Shown here: piece after piece, positions 24,670-33,532 of the stretch | Position numbering within the stretch: the first letter of the stretch is position 1 | Layout of the letters: every line of letters starts with the position of its first letter | Origin: Nocardiopsis alborubida | Lineage (GTDB): Bacteria; Actinomycetota; Actinomycetes; Streptosporangiales; Streptosporangiaceae | DNA: 64,000 nucleotides | Direction: 5' to 3' | Assembly (NCBI RefSeq): GCF_012396365.1 | Contig: NZ_JAAXPG010000014.1 | Coordinates: 124,001 to 188,000 of the forward strand | Program-made: the position numbers and the translations under genes | Notes under the pieces: model-generated | Database searches by the model: none | What the model saw: the letters and a program-made list of their open reading frames with translations, nothing else | What the model was told of the DNA's origin: nothing

Positions 24670-25983
24670 ATGCGCGTACCCCCGGGCCGAGGGCGCCGAC
24701 ACGGCCGCCGAGGCACCGCCCTGTCCGCGACCGCCGCGGCCGCGGCGACGGTCCTGCTCGCCTCAGCCTGCTCGGGCGGTGACGACGGCACCGTGGAGCT
24801 GCGCTTCTCCTGGTGGGGCTCGGACGAGCGGCAGACCACCATGCTCCAGATCATCGAGAACTTCGAGGCCGACAACCCCGACATCCGGATCACGGCGGAG
24901 ACCACCGACTGGTCCGCGTACTGGGACCGCCTGGCCACCAACACCGCGGCCAACGACGCACCCGACGTCGCCATGCAGGAGGAGCGCTACCTGCGCGAGT
25001 ACGCCGACCGCGGCGCCCTGCTGGACCTGAGCGAGGCCGAGGGCCTGGACCTGTCGCGGATCGACCCGCTGGTCGCCGAGAGCGGCCAGCTGGACGGCCA
25101 GACCTTCGGCGCGGCCAGCGGTGTCAACGCCTACACCGTTCACGCCGACCCGGAGGCCTTCGCGGCCGCGGGGGTGGAGATGCCCGACGACGACACCTGG
25201 ACCTGGGCGGACTACGTCGAGATCGCCGGACAGATCAGCGAGGGCAGCGGCGGCGAGTACGTCGGCGCCCAGAGCATGAGCTACAACGAGGCCGGTTTCC
25301 AGGTCTTCGCCCGACAGCACGGGGAGGCGCTCTACAACGAGGACGGCAGCCTCGGCTTCTCCCAGGAGACCCTGGAGGCCTGGTACGAGATCACCCGGGA
25401 GCTGCTGGACAACGGCGGCCAGCCCAGCGCCGCCCGGAGCGTGGAGATCGAGGCGGGCGGCATCGACCAGTCGGTCGTGGCCACCAACGAGGGCGCCATG
25501 GCGCACTTCTGGAGCAACCAGCTCGGCAACGTGGTCGAGGCCTCCGGGCGCGAGGTCGAGCTCCTGCGCTACCCCGGCGAGACCGAGTTCGACCGGACCG
25601 GCCTGTTCTTCAAGCCCGCCATGTTCTACTCGATCTCCGCGGGCTCCGAGCACCCCGAGGAGGCGGCCCGCTTCGTCGACTACATGCTCAACGACACGGC
25701 CGCGGCCGAGCTGCTCCTGGCCGACCTGGGCCTGCCCGCCAACACCGAGGTCCGCGAGGCCATCGTCGACGACCTGCCCGAGGCCGACGCCCGGATGGCC
25801 GGGTTCATGAGCGGGATCGAGGGCACGATCGTGGACGGCAACCCGCCGGCGCCGATCGGCGCCAGCCAGGTCACGGAGATCAGCAGCCGCGTCAGCGACG
25901 GCCTCGCCTTCGGCGACCTCACCCCGGCCGAGGCCGCCGAGCAGTTCATGACCGAGGCCGAGGCGGCCATCGAGACCTCCTGA
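24670..25983 (+). CDS. sugar ABC transporter substrate-binding lipoprotein
   Basis: The 437-aa protein has a twin-Arg-rich N-terminus (GRRHGRRGTALS) and a lipobox ASAC, then a family 1 solute-binding domain (FSWWGSDERQTTM, WTWADYVEIAGQIS, and the late EEAARFVDYMLND motif). It should capture a sugar or sugar acid outside the membrane. GAAGGGA precedes the ATG. No permease genes follow, so it must share permeases encoded elsewhere or be an orphan. The dehydratase downstream suggests a hexaric-acid or related ligand. Confidence 0.88.
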   Translation: MRVPPGRGRRHGRRGTALSATAAAAATVLLASACSGGDDGTVELRFSWWGSDERQTTMLQIIENFEADNPDIRITAETTDWSAYWDRLATNTAANDAPDVAMQEERYLREYADRGALLDLSEAEGLDLSRIDPLVAESGQLDGQTFGAASGVNAYTVHADPEAFAAAGVEMPDDDTWTWADYVEIAGQISEGSGGEYVGAQSMSYNEAGFQVFARQHGEALYNEDGSLGFSQETLEAWYEITRELLDNGGQPSAARSVEIEAGGIDQSVVATNEGAMAHFWSNQLGNVVEASGREVELLRYPGETEFDRTGLFFKPAMFYSISAGSEHPEEAARFVDYMLNDTAAAELLLADLGLPANTEVREAIVDDLPEADARMAGFMSGIEGTIVDGNPPAPIGASQVTEISSRVSDGLAFGDLTPAEAAEQFMTEAEAAIETS

Positions 25984-26188
25984 GCCGTCCGGCGCGGCGT
26001 CCGGGGCGGGCGGGACCCGCACCGGACGCCGCCCGGGGGCCGGAGGACCCGGGACCGCGCCTGCGTCCGCGCACGGCCACGGTCGCGGACGCGGCTCCGC
26101 CACGGCGGACGTCCGCCACGCCCGCCCTCGCACGCGCCCGCCCGCACGCACACGCACCCGCCCGCACGACCACGAGCAAAGGACGTCC

Positions 26189-27334
26189 ATGACCCCGCAC
26201 GCCGGAGCGGCCACGCAGGACCGCATCACTAGCGTCACGATCTCCTCGGTCACCCTTCCCCTGGACACGCCCATCAGCGACGCCAAGGTCCTCACCGGGC
26301 GCCAGCGCCCGATGACCGAGGTCGCGATGCTCTTCGCCGAGATCACCACCGAGGCCGGTCACGAGGGCGTCGGGTTCGGCTACTCCAAGCGGGCGGGCGG
26401 CCCGGGACAGTTCGCCCACGCCCGGGAGGTGGCCTCCGTCCTGCTGGGGGAGGACCCCAGCGACACGGGCAAGATCTGGGACAAGCTCGTCTGGGCGGGC
26501 GCCTCGGTGGGCCGCAGCGGGCTGGCCACCCAGGCGATCGCGCCCTTCGACATCGCCCTGTGGGACCTCAAGGCCAAGCGGGCGGGCCTGCCGCTGGCCA
26601 AGCTCCTGGGCAGCTACCGCGACTCGGTGCGCTGCTACAACACCTCGGGCGGTTTCCTCCACGCGCCCGTCGAGGAGGTCAAGGAGAGGTCGGCCGCGGC
26701 GGTGGCCGACGGCATCGGCGGCATCAAGCTCAAGGTCGGCCACCCCGACAGCGCCACGGACCTGGCCCGGGTCGCGGCGGTGCGCGAGCACCTCGGGGAC
26801 GGCGTGCCGCTGATGGTCGACGCCAACCAGCAGTGGTCGCGCGCCGACGCCCAGCGCATGTGCCGTGCCTTCGAGGAGTTCGGGCTGGTCTGGATCGAGG
26901 AGCCGCTGGACGCCCACGACTTCGAGGGCCACGGGCGCCTGGCCGCGACGTTCGACACCTCCATCGCCACCGGCGAGATGCTCACCAGCGTCGCCGAGCA
27001 CGCCGAGCTGATCCGGCACGGGGGCGCGGACATCATCCAGCCCGACGCGCCCCGGATCGGCGGCATCACGCAGTTCCTCCAGGTCATGGCGATGGCCGAC
27101 CGGCGCCACCTCCAGCTGGCCCCGCACTTCGCGATGGAGGTCCACATCCACCTGGCCGCGGCCTACCGGCACGAGCCCTGGGTGGAGCACTTCGAGTGGC
27201 TCGACCCCCTCTTCAACGAGCACCTGGAGATCTCTGGCGGGCGCATGCACCTCTCCGACCGGCCCGGACTGGGGGTGACTCTGAGCGATCAGGCGCGCGC
27301 GTGGACGGTCGACACCCACCAGGCCAAGGCCTGA
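26189..27334 (+). CDS. L-talarate/galactarate dehydratase (enolase superfamily)
   Basis: The 381-aa protein has the mandelate racemase-type barrel: KLKVG (general-base Lys pair region), DANQQW (metal Asp), IEEPLD and TGEML (metal Glu residues), QPDAPRIGGI and APHFAMEVHIHLAAAYR (general-base His). The last motif and the ending HFEWLDPLFNEHLE match talarate/galactarate dehydratases closely. It would dehydrate a hexarate to a keto-deoxy sugar acid in the cytosol. AAAGGAC precedes the ATG. It probably shares a catabolic unit with the binding protein 205 bases upstream. Confidence 0.85.
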   Translation: MTPHAGAATQDRITSVTISSVTLPLDTPISDAKVLTGRQRPMTEVAMLFAEITTEAGHEGVGFGYSKRAGGPGQFAHAREVASVLLGEDPSDTGKIWDKLVWAGASVGRSGLATQAIAPFDIALWDLKAKRAGLPLAKLLGSYRDSVRCYNTSGGFLHAPVEEVKERSAAAVADGIGGIKLKVGHPDSATDLARVAAVREHLGDGVPLMVDANQQWSRADAQRMCRAFEEFGLVWIEEPLDAHDFEGHGRLAATFDTSIATGEMLTSVAEHAELIRHGGADIIQPDAPRIGGITQFLQVMAMADRRHLQLAPHFAMEVHIHLAAAYRHEPWVEHFEWLDPLFNEHLEISGGRMHLSDRPGLGVTLSDQARAWTVDTHQAKA

Positions 27335-27350
27335 CCGCGGTGGTGTGAGG

Positions 27351-27380
27351 GCCGGGACCGGAGCGCGGTCCGGTCCCGGC
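27351..27380. terminator. convergent terminator hairpin
   Basis: An 11-bp perfect stem (27351-27361 and 27370-27380) with an eight-base loop lies between the dehydratase stop and the stop of the convergent glycosyltransferase. No U-tract follows. Confidence 0.6.
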
Positions 27381-27496
27381 CGGGGTGCCGTCTGAGCCGG
27401 GACCCGCACGGTTGGTCCGGCCCGGCCCGGGGCGAAGCCGGGCGCGGACCCTCCGGAGCCGTGGCTGACGGGGAACGCGGACGCCGCGGGCCCGGC

Positions 27497-28789
27497 TCAG
27501 GAGCCCCCGCGCCGGGCGACGACCTCCTCCAGCAGCCGCACGGCCGTGCCCGCGCCGTCCTCGGCGCGCACCCGTTCGCCCAGGACGCGCGCCCGTTCGG
27601 CGAGAGCGGGATCGCCGACCGCGCGGACCAGGGCCGAGGCCAGGGCGTCCGCGGTCAGGCGCTGGCCCCGCAGCGGGGTGACGGCGGCCCCGGCCGCGTG
27701 GGTCCGCTGCGCCCAGAACGGCTGGTCGCCCCAGAAGGGGCACCCGACCTGCGGTCTGCCCGCGGCGAGCGCGGCGCCGGTGGTCCCGGCGCCGCCGTGG
27801 TGCACGACCGCCGAGCACCGCGGGAACAGCCGCTCGTGCGGGGCCCCGTCGATGACCAGCACGTCGTTCCCACCGGCTCCGGCGGTGATGCCGCCCCGGC
27901 CCGAGGCGACGACCGCGCGAACCCCGGCCCGGCGCACGGCCTCGCCCACCACGCGCCCGGTGGCCGCGGGATCGGCCGTGGGCAGGCTGCTGAACCCGAT
28001 GAACACCGGCGGCCCCCCGGCGCCCAGGAACGCCTCCAGGTCCGGGGAGGGCCGCCACCGCGTGTCCGTCGGCGGGAACCAGAAGCCGGTGGTGCGCACC
28101 CGCGGCGGATAGTGCGTACGCGGCGGGAGCAGGTGGCGGCTGAACGCCTGGAGCACGGTGGAGGGTCTCCCGTCCGGCTGGCGCAGCGGGTCGTGGCGCC
28201 CGGCCCTTCGGGGCAGGCCCAGTCCGTCCCGGAACTCCTCGGCCACCGCGCGCTGTCCGCGCAGGGCCAGGGCGGTCAGCCGGTAGGTCAGCGGGTTGAG
28301 CGCCGGGGGCGCCCACCGCGGCCAGGGCACGCCGGGGGCGGGGAAGGCGCGGGTGGGCACCCAGGAGGGCTGGAGGGCCACCGGGACGGAGGGCACGCCC
28401 AGGCGTTCGGCGATGTGCCCTCCCGGCATGCCGGGGATGTGCACGACCACGTCCGCGTCCTCGTCGGTGAGCAGGGCCGTGTCGTCGTGGACCCTGCGCA
28501 TGAGCGGGGTGATCCTGCGCAGGAGCGCGGCGGCGTGCACGGCGCCGCGCAGCCCCCGCAGTCCGGTCTCCATCACGCCGTTCAGCCCGGGATCGCCCAT
28601 GAGGGCGTTGGGGCCGTCGTCCACCGGGCGGTAGGCGACGTCGTACTCGGCGGCCAGCGGGGCGGCGGACGCGGGGCCCGCGACCACGCTGGTGTGCCCG
28701 GCCGCGTCCAGGGCCCTGGCCAGGGCCAGGAAGGGCTGGACGTCTCCGCGGGTGCCGTGAGTGAGCAGGAGGGCGTGCACGCCGGTCAT
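27497..28789 (-). CDS. GT1-family glycosyltransferase
   Basis: The 430-aa protein has the UGT-type layout: N-terminal acceptor domain starting ALLLTHGTRGDVQPFLALAR, and C-terminal donor domain with FIGFSSLPTADP and the HHGGAGTTGAALAAGRPQVG signature. It resembles sterol/macrolide/glycopeptide glycosyltransferases that act on a small hydrophobic acceptor. The ATG overlaps the stop of the upstream TetR gene (ATGA), so regulator and enzyme are co-translated. This pairing is common for detoxifying glycosylation of antibiotics. The acceptor is unknown. Confidence 0.88.
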   Translation of the reverse strand: MTGVHALLLTHGTRGDVQPFLALARALDAAGHTSVVAGPASAAPLAAEYDVAYRPVDDGPNALMGDPGLNGVMETGLRGLRGAVHAAALLRRITPLMRRVHDDTALLTDEDADVVVHIPGMPGGHIAERLGVPSVPVALQPSWVPTRAFPAPGVPWPRWAPPALNPLTYRLTALALRGQRAVAEEFRDGLGLPRRAGRHDPLRQPDGRPSTVLQAFSRHLLPPRTHYPPRVRTTGFWFPPTDTRWRPSPDLEAFLGAGGPPVFIGFSSLPTADPAATGRVVGEAVRRAGVRAVVASGRGGITAGAGGNDVLVIDGAPHERLFPRCSAVVHHGGAGTTGAALAAGRPQVGCPFWGDQPFWAQRTHAAGAAVTPLRGQRLTADALASALVRAVGDPALAERARVLGERVRAEDGAGTAVRLLEEVVARRGGS

Positions 28790-29400
28790 TCCTTCCGGGG
28801 GGTGAGACCCCGCGCGACGATGTCGATCAGCAGGTCGAGGGTCTGGTGGTAGTGCTCCGGCGCCGCCAGCCGGTCGGCGTTCACGGGCAGGAGCAGGACG
28901 GCCTGGAGGACGCCGACGATGGCGGCCGGGTGGGCGTCCACCAGTTCGCCCGTCCCGCGCCGGGCGTCCACGAACGCGCCCAGCGCGGCGGCGGGGCTGT
29001 CGGGGGAGGAGGCGGCCCGGGACGGGGCGACCCTGCGCGCGACCGCGTCCATCTCCTCGGGGTGGGTCACGAGCCGTCCGTACAGGGGGTTGTCGGCCAG
29101 CTCGTCCAGGCTGGCGCGCAGGAACCGCCGCAGTCCCTCGCGGGTGTCGTCGGTGCTGGTCAGGGCCTCGTCGATGACGCGCTCCCTGACCTCGGCCATC
29201 TGGCGCAGCATCAGCTCCAGGTAGAGGGCCTCCTTGGAGTCGAAGAAGGCGTAGAAGCTGCTCTTGGCGATACCGGCGGGCGCGACCAGCTCCTCCAGGG
29301 AGGTCTTGCGCAGTCCCCGGGTGGTGAACAGGGCGCGTCCGGACTCCAGCAGCAGGTTGGTGATGCGTTCCTTCTCCTGCGCGGAGAACGCGGGTGGCAC
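28786..29400 (-). CDS. TetR-family regulator
   Basis: The 204-aa protein has an N-terminal TetR helix-turn-helix (LEELVAPAGIAKSSFYAFFDSKEALY) and a TetR-type C-terminal domain. The GTG at 29400 has GGGAGG upstream; the longer open frame to 30048 is antisense noise. The stop overlaps the glycosyltransferase start, so it probably controls that gene together with the membrane protein 60 bases upstream. The inverted repeat at 30040-30066 is a candidate operator. Confidence 0.85.
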   Translation of the reverse strand: MPPAFSAQEKERITNLLLESGRALFTTRGLRKTSLEELVAPAGIAKSSFYAFFDSKEALYLELMLRQMAEVRERVIDEALTSTDDTREGLRRFLRASLDELADNPLYGRLVTHPEEMDAVARRVAPSRAASSPDSPAAALGAFVDARRGTGELVDAHPAAIVGVLQAVLLLPVNADRLAAPEHYHQTLDLLIDIVARGLTPRKE

Positions 29401-29459
29401 GGTGGTTCCTCCCTCGGTGGCGGTGTCCGCGGGCGGTGCCCGCGGACGGTGGTTCCCGG

Positions 29460-30008
29460 TCAGCGTGCGGCGGCCGGTGCGCGCCCGTCCCGCCCGCCGT
29501 GCCGGTGGCCGGTCAGGGACAGGGGGAGCGAACGCCAGCGTGCCACGGCGACCACGACCGCGGTGACCACCGCCATGGCCAGGCCCAGGGGGAGCACGGT
29601 GGCCAGCCCGTCCGCGCCGGAGTTGGCGACGGCCCAGGCGATCTTGACCACCAGCCCGCCGTTGACGACGACCAGGCCCCAGCCCAGGGAGCGGTACCAG
29701 AACGCCGCGCACAGCGAGCCGAGCAGCGCGGGCACCAGCGGCAGGGTGGCCCAGGTGACCCAGGTGGGGTCCGTGAACAGCTCCCTCTCCATCTCCAGGA
29801 CCCCGGCCATGGCCGGGTCGATCTCCTCGGGCGCGGGGAACCAGAAGAAGCTGGAGAGCATGGCCACCATGGTCAGCGCCAGCGGCGCGGGCCTGCGCGT
29901 CCAGCAGAAGTAGGCGATGGGCAGGAAGAACAGCGGTCGGACGTACCAGCTCAGCGGGTTGAGGTGGCGCGGCCAGGCCCAGGCGAGGAAGTCGGTGAGC
30001 AGGTCCAT
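29460..30008 (-). CDS. small integral membrane protein
   Basis: The 182-aa protein has about five hydrophobic segments (LSWYVRPLFFLPIAYFCW, LALTMVAMLSSFFWF, and three more toward the C-terminus), ending in a His/Arg-rich tail. I recognise it only as a conserved actinobacterial membrane protein without known function. It is the first gene of a probable membrane protein-TetR-glycosyltransferase unit. The ribosome site is weak. Confidence 0.65.
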   Translation of the reverse strand: MDLLTDFLAWAWPRHLNPLSWYVRPLFFLPIAYFCWTRRPAPLALTMVAMLSSFFWFPAPEEIDPAMAGVLEMERELFTDPTWVTWATLPLVPALLGSLCAAFWYRSLGWGLVVVNGGLVVKIAWAVANSGADGLATVLPLGLAMAVVTAVVVAVARWRSLPLSLTGHRHGGRDGRAPAAAR

Positions 30009-30039
30009 GGGGGTTCCGTTCGACGAGTGTCCGAAACCA

Positions 30040-30066
30040 TGAAAACACTTTGGATTTTTGTTTTCA
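30040..30066. promoter_or_regulatory. inverted-repeat operator
   Basis: TGAAAAC (30040-30046) and GTTTTCA (30060-30066) form an inverted repeat with a 13-base AT-rich spacer, about 32 bases before the membrane-protein gene. The core half-site and spacing equal those of the operator at 4694-4722. Confidence 0.5.
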
Positions 30067-30230
30067 AGAGGGTGCGCGGGCGCCGTCGTTCGGGCGAGGG
30101 GCCGACGGTCGGCGTCCGTAGCCCGTCGCCGAACGGTGTCGTGAGGGCGGACGCGGGCGCCGCGGCCTCCGTACCGGGGCCGGGAACAGTTCGGCCGCGA
30201 CCGAAGCGTCGGCCTCCTAGAGTCCCGGTC

Positions 30231-30887
30231 ATGACCACCGACCAGCGAACGGAGCCGGGGCGCGCCGCCCCGGCCGCTCCCCTCGCCCACCGCACCATCC
30301 GACCGCGCATCCTCTACTTCGGCACCCCCGTGGTGCTGATCTCCACCGTCAACGACGACGGCACCCCCAACCTCGCCCCGATCTCCTCGGCCTGGGCCCT
30401 GGGGTACCTGCTGGTGCTGGGACTGGGGGCCACCGGGCAGACCGCGCGCAACCTGGCGGCGCGCCCCGAACTCGTGGCCAGCTTCCCCGCCGCCGAGGAC
30501 TGGGCGAGCGTCGAGCGGCTGGCGCCGCTCACCGGGCGCGATCCCGTGCCCCCGGGCAAGCCGCCGGGCTGCCGCTTCGAGGCCGACAAGTTCGCCGCCG
30601 CGGGCCTGACCCCGCAGGAGTCACAGCGGGTCGCGCCGCCCCGCGTGGCCGAGTGCCCGCTGCAGCTGGAGGCCCGGGCGGTGCGCGTGGACGCCGACGC
30701 CTCGGGCGAGCTCACCGTGGTCCAGGCCGAGGTGCTGCGGGTGCACGCGGACGAACGCCTGGTGGTGCCCGGGACCGACCACGTCGACCCCGCGCGCTGG
30801 AACCCGCTGATCTACAACTTCCGCCACTACTTCGGGCTGGGGCGCCAGCACGGGCACTCCCACCGCTCGGAGACGCCCGGCTCCTGA
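30231..30887 (+). CDS. flavin reductase-like, FMN-binding protein
   Basis: The 218-aa protein has the flavin-reductase-like beta-barrel: FGTPVVLISTVNDDGTPNLAPIS, where the flavin reductase family normally has the FMN-binding segment, then GLGATGQTARNL and ASFPAAEDW. The C-terminal RHYFGLGRQHGHS is His-rich. It probably binds FMN and acts in a cytosolic oxidoreduction; partner and substrate are unknown. It is transcribed alone, divergently from the membrane-protein/TetR unit and convergently with the alcohol dehydrogenase. Confidence 0.75.
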   Translation: MTTDQRTEPGRAAPAAPLAHRTIRPRILYFGTPVVLISTVNDDGTPNLAPISSAWALGYLLVLGLGATGQTARNLAARPELVASFPAAEDWASVERLAPLTGRDPVPPGKPPGCRFEADKFAAAGLTPQESQRVAPPRVAECPLQLEARAVRVDADASGELTVVQAEVLRVHADERLVVPGTDHVDPARWNPLIYNFRHYFGLGRQHGHSHRSETPGS

Positions 30888-30945
30888 GCGGACGGCCGCC
30901 GACGGCCACGGGGGTGTCAGCGGAGCGGCCCGGCCGGGCCCGCGC

Positions 30946-31989
30946 TCAGTCCAGGTCGGACATGTCGAGCACGAAGCGGTGGCGGACGTCGTTGCGCTCC
31001 AGGCGTTCGAGAGCCGTGTTCACCCGGGACGACGGCAGCAGCTCGATGTCGGCGGTGATGCCGTGTTCTGCGCAGAAGTCCAGCATGGCGGCGGTGGACG
31101 GGCGGCCGCCGCTGCCCGCGGAGCTGAGGCTCTTGCGGCCGATGAGCAGGTCGGCGGTGTCGACGGTGACGGGGCCGAGGTGGCCGAGGTGGCTGAGGGT
31201 GCCGTCCATGGCGACCGTGCCCAGGTAGGGGGCCAGGTCGTGGGGGACGGAGACGGTGTCGACGACCACGTCGAACCGGTCCCGGACGGCTTCCATCCGC
31301 CCGGCGTCGGTGGAGAGGACGAACCCGTCGGCGCCGAGGCCGTGGGCCTCCTCGGCCTTGTCCGGGCTGCGGCTGATGACGGAGGTCGTGGCGCCGAGCG
31401 CGACGGCCAGTTTGACGGCGAGGTGGCCCAGACCGCCCAGCCCGGCCACGGCGACCGTGCTGCCCGGGCCCACTCCGAGGGCCCGCAGGGGTTCCCACAC
31501 GGTGACGCCGGCACAGAGCAGGGGGGCCGCTCCGGCCGGGTCGAGGCCCTCGGGCAGCCGGTAGGCGAACCCCTCGCGGACGAGGTACTCGCGGGAGTAG
31601 CCGCCCAGGGTGGTCGTCCCGTCCCGCCGGTCGCTGCCGCCGTAGGTCAGGGTCGGGAACTCGCGGCAGAAGTTCTCCTGGCCGGCCCGGCACATGGGGC
31701 ACGTCCCGCAGGAGTCGACGATGTTGCCGACGGCCACGGGGTCACCCGGGGCGAAGCCGGTGACCGCGCCGCCGACCTCGCTCACCGTGCCCGTGAACTC
31801 GTGCCCCGGCACCAGGACCCCGTCCGCGTCGCTCCCGTGCGCGCGCAGGGCGTGCAGGTCGCTGAAGCAGACGCCGCAGTAGTCCACGCGTACCGCGACG
31901 TCGTCCGGGCGCAGGTCCCGCCGCTGGAGGGATGCGCGTCGCAGGGCGCGTGTCGCGGGGTCCGCCTGCCAACCGGTGGTGGTGCGCAT
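30946..31989 (-). CDS. zinc-dependent alcohol dehydrogenase
   Basis: The 347-aa MDR-family protein has the catalytic-zinc region VDYCGVCFSDLH and GHEFTGTVSEVG, the structural-zinc Cys set CGTCPMCRAGQENFC (residues about 94-108) and the nucleotide-binding VAGLGGLGHLAVKLA. It belongs with the cinnamyl-alcohol-dehydrogenase-like NADP enzymes. It is divergent from the TetR gene at 32082, with two candidate operators in the short gap, so it is probably induced by an alcohol or aldehyde. Confidence 0.9.
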   Translation of the reverse strand: MRTTTGWQADPATRALRRASLQRRDLRPDDVAVRVDYCGVCFSDLHALRAHGSDADGVLVPGHEFTGTVSEVGGAVTGFAPGDPVAVGNIVDSCGTCPMCRAGQENFCREFPTLTYGGSDRRDGTTTLGGYSREYLVREGFAYRLPEGLDPAGAAPLLCAGVTVWEPLRALGVGPGSTVAVAGLGGLGHLAVKLAVALGATTSVISRSPDKAEEAHGLGADGFVLSTDAGRMEAVRDRFDVVVDTVSVPHDLAPYLGTVAMDGTLSHLGHLGPVTVDTADLLIGRKSLSSAGSGGRPSTAAMLDFCAEHGITADIELLPSSRVNTALERLERNDVRHRFVLDMSDLD

Positions 31990-32003
31990 CTCTCTCCTTA
32001 AAC

Positions 32004-32065
32004 AGACTGTTCGGTCTATTTGACCCTAGGCGGGCCGGGCCGATTCCGCAAACAAACCGGTCTGT
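32004..32065. promoter_or_regulatory. two TetR-type operators between ADH and TetR genes
   Basis: AGACTGTTCGGTCT (32004-32017) has AGAC/GTCT arms. ACAAACCGGTCTGT (32052-32065) is a dyad with six of seven pairs. Both share the GGTCT/AGACC element, one beside each divergent gene, fitting autoregulation plus control of the dehydrogenase. Confidence 0.55.
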
Positions 32066-32081
32066 CTGCTAGCGTGAGGCC

Positions 32082-32705
32082 ATGCCTGAGCAGCCGATGC
32101 CCGACCAGCCGTCGAGCGCGCGCGGAGCCGCGACCTACCAGCGGATCATCGACGCCGCCACACGGGAGTTCGCCCGGTACGGCATCGCCGGAGCCCGCGT
32201 CGAGCGGATCACCGCCGCCGCCCGGACCAACAAGGCGCAGCTCTACGGCTACTTCGGCAACAAGGAACGGCTCTTCGACGCGATCTTCTTCGCCTCGCTG
32301 GAGCGCATCACCAACGTCGCCCCCATCGACGCCGAGGACCTGGCCGACTGGGCCGTGCGCCTCTACGACGAGTACCTCGCCCGCCCCGACCTCATCCGCC
32401 TCGCCACCTGGGCCCGTCTGGAGCGGCGTCCGGAAGGACACCTCGTCGCGGAGCACGAGCGCCACGACGACCACAAGCTCCGCGCGATCGCCGAGGCCCA
32501 GTCCGCCGGGCGCGTCAGGCGGGGCGACCCCTTCGACGTGATGGCCGTGGTCATCGCCATGTCCATGGCCTGGTCGCCGGTGAGCAACGTCTACGCCGCC
32601 ACCGCGGCGGAGCCCCCGGACGTGCACGACCAGCGGCGCGCCCTGCTGCGGGACTGCGTCCGCCGCGCCGTCGCCCCGGGACAGGAGGCGTCAGCGGGGA
32701 CGTGA
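32082..32705 (+). CDS. TetR-family regulator
   Basis: The 207-aa protein has the TetR domain with recognition region RITAAARTNKAQLYGYFGNKERLF and a C-terminal domain of the TetR_C_17-like type (LADWAVRLYDEYLARPDLIRLATW). Divergent from the alcohol dehydrogenase and likely its repressor. An internal ATG five codons in is an alternative start. It converges on the ABC-2 permease gene. Confidence 0.85.
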   Translation: MPEQPMPDQPSSARGAATYQRIIDAATREFARYGIAGARVERITAAARTNKAQLYGYFGNKERLFDAIFFASLERITNVAPIDAEDLADWAVRLYDEYLARPDLIRLATWARLERRPEGHLVAEHERHDDHKLRAIAEAQSAGRVRRGDPFDVMAVVIAMSMAWSPVSNVYAATAAEPPDVHDQRRALLRDCVRRAVAPGQEASAGT

Positions 32706-32776
32706 GCCGGGGGCCGACGGCCGACGACGCACCGCGCCCCGGGCGGCGAGCGGTGCCCTCATGACCGCATCCGGCG

Positions 32777-33532
32777 TTACCCCCGGAGCTCCCCGAGGCC
32801 GCGGCCGACGCGGACGCAGGCCAGAACGCCCGCGACCGCTCCGGCCGCGGTGAGGACCAGGGCCGCGCGGAACACGGCCGCGGCGTCCCCGGCGACGGCG
32901 GCCCCGAACATGGCCATCGCCCAGTACCCGGGGGAGAACGGGGCCGCGGCCTGCGCCCAGGCGGGCATCATGGAGAGCGGCGCGAGGGCCCCGCCGAGGG
33001 CGCTCACGGCCAGGGCGCCGACGTCGCAGACGGCGGCGAGCTCCCCGTGGCCGCGCACGACGCCCGCCAGCGCGACGCCGACCGCCAGGAGGGCGAAGGC
33101 CCACACGCAGACCGCGAACAGCAGGAGCGCCGGTGTTCCTGCGACCGGCATGCCCACGACCCGGGCGCCGAAGAGCAGGAGCAGCCCCTGCTGGAGGACC
33201 AGGAGCGCGAAGACGGGCAGCGCCTTGCCGAGCAGCATCTCCACGACCGACGCCGGGCTCGCGCGCAGGCGGTTCCAGGTGCGCCAGGTGCGTTCGCTCA
33301 GCAGCGCGGTGCCCACGACCGACAGCGACAGCACCGAGAACATGACGAGCATGCCGGTGACCGCCTGCGTCTGCCCGCCGTCGGGCAGCGCCGCACGGTA
33401 GAGCGGGCTGAAGACGAGCATGAGCACCATGGGCATGACCAGGTAGCTGACGAGGTGCCCGGGGTCGCGCAGCCGGAGCACCGTGTTGTGGCGGACCAGC
33501 AGCGCCAGCCGCCGCGCGGGTTCAGTGCGCAC
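32777..33532 (-). CDS. ABC-2 type permease
   Basis: The 251-aa protein has six hydrophobic segments and the ABC-2 pattern, including LLSERTWRTWNRLRASPASVVEMLLGK between helices 2 and 3. It overlaps the ATPase gene by 11 bases and should form a simple exporter with it. The cargo is unknown; small drug or lipid exporters are typical. Confidence 0.85.
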   Translation of the reverse strand: MRTEPARRLALLVRHNTVLRLRDPGHLVSYLVMPMVLMLVFSPLYRAALPDGGQTQAVTGMLVMFSVLSLSVVGTALLSERTWRTWNRLRASPASVVEMLLGKALPVFALLVLQQGLLLLFGARVVGMPVAGTPALLLFAVCVWAFALLAVGVALAGVVRGHGELAAVCDVGALAVSALGGALAPLSMMPAWAQAAAPFSPGYWAMAMFGAAVAGDAAAVFRAALVLTAAGAVAGVLACVRVGRGLGELRG

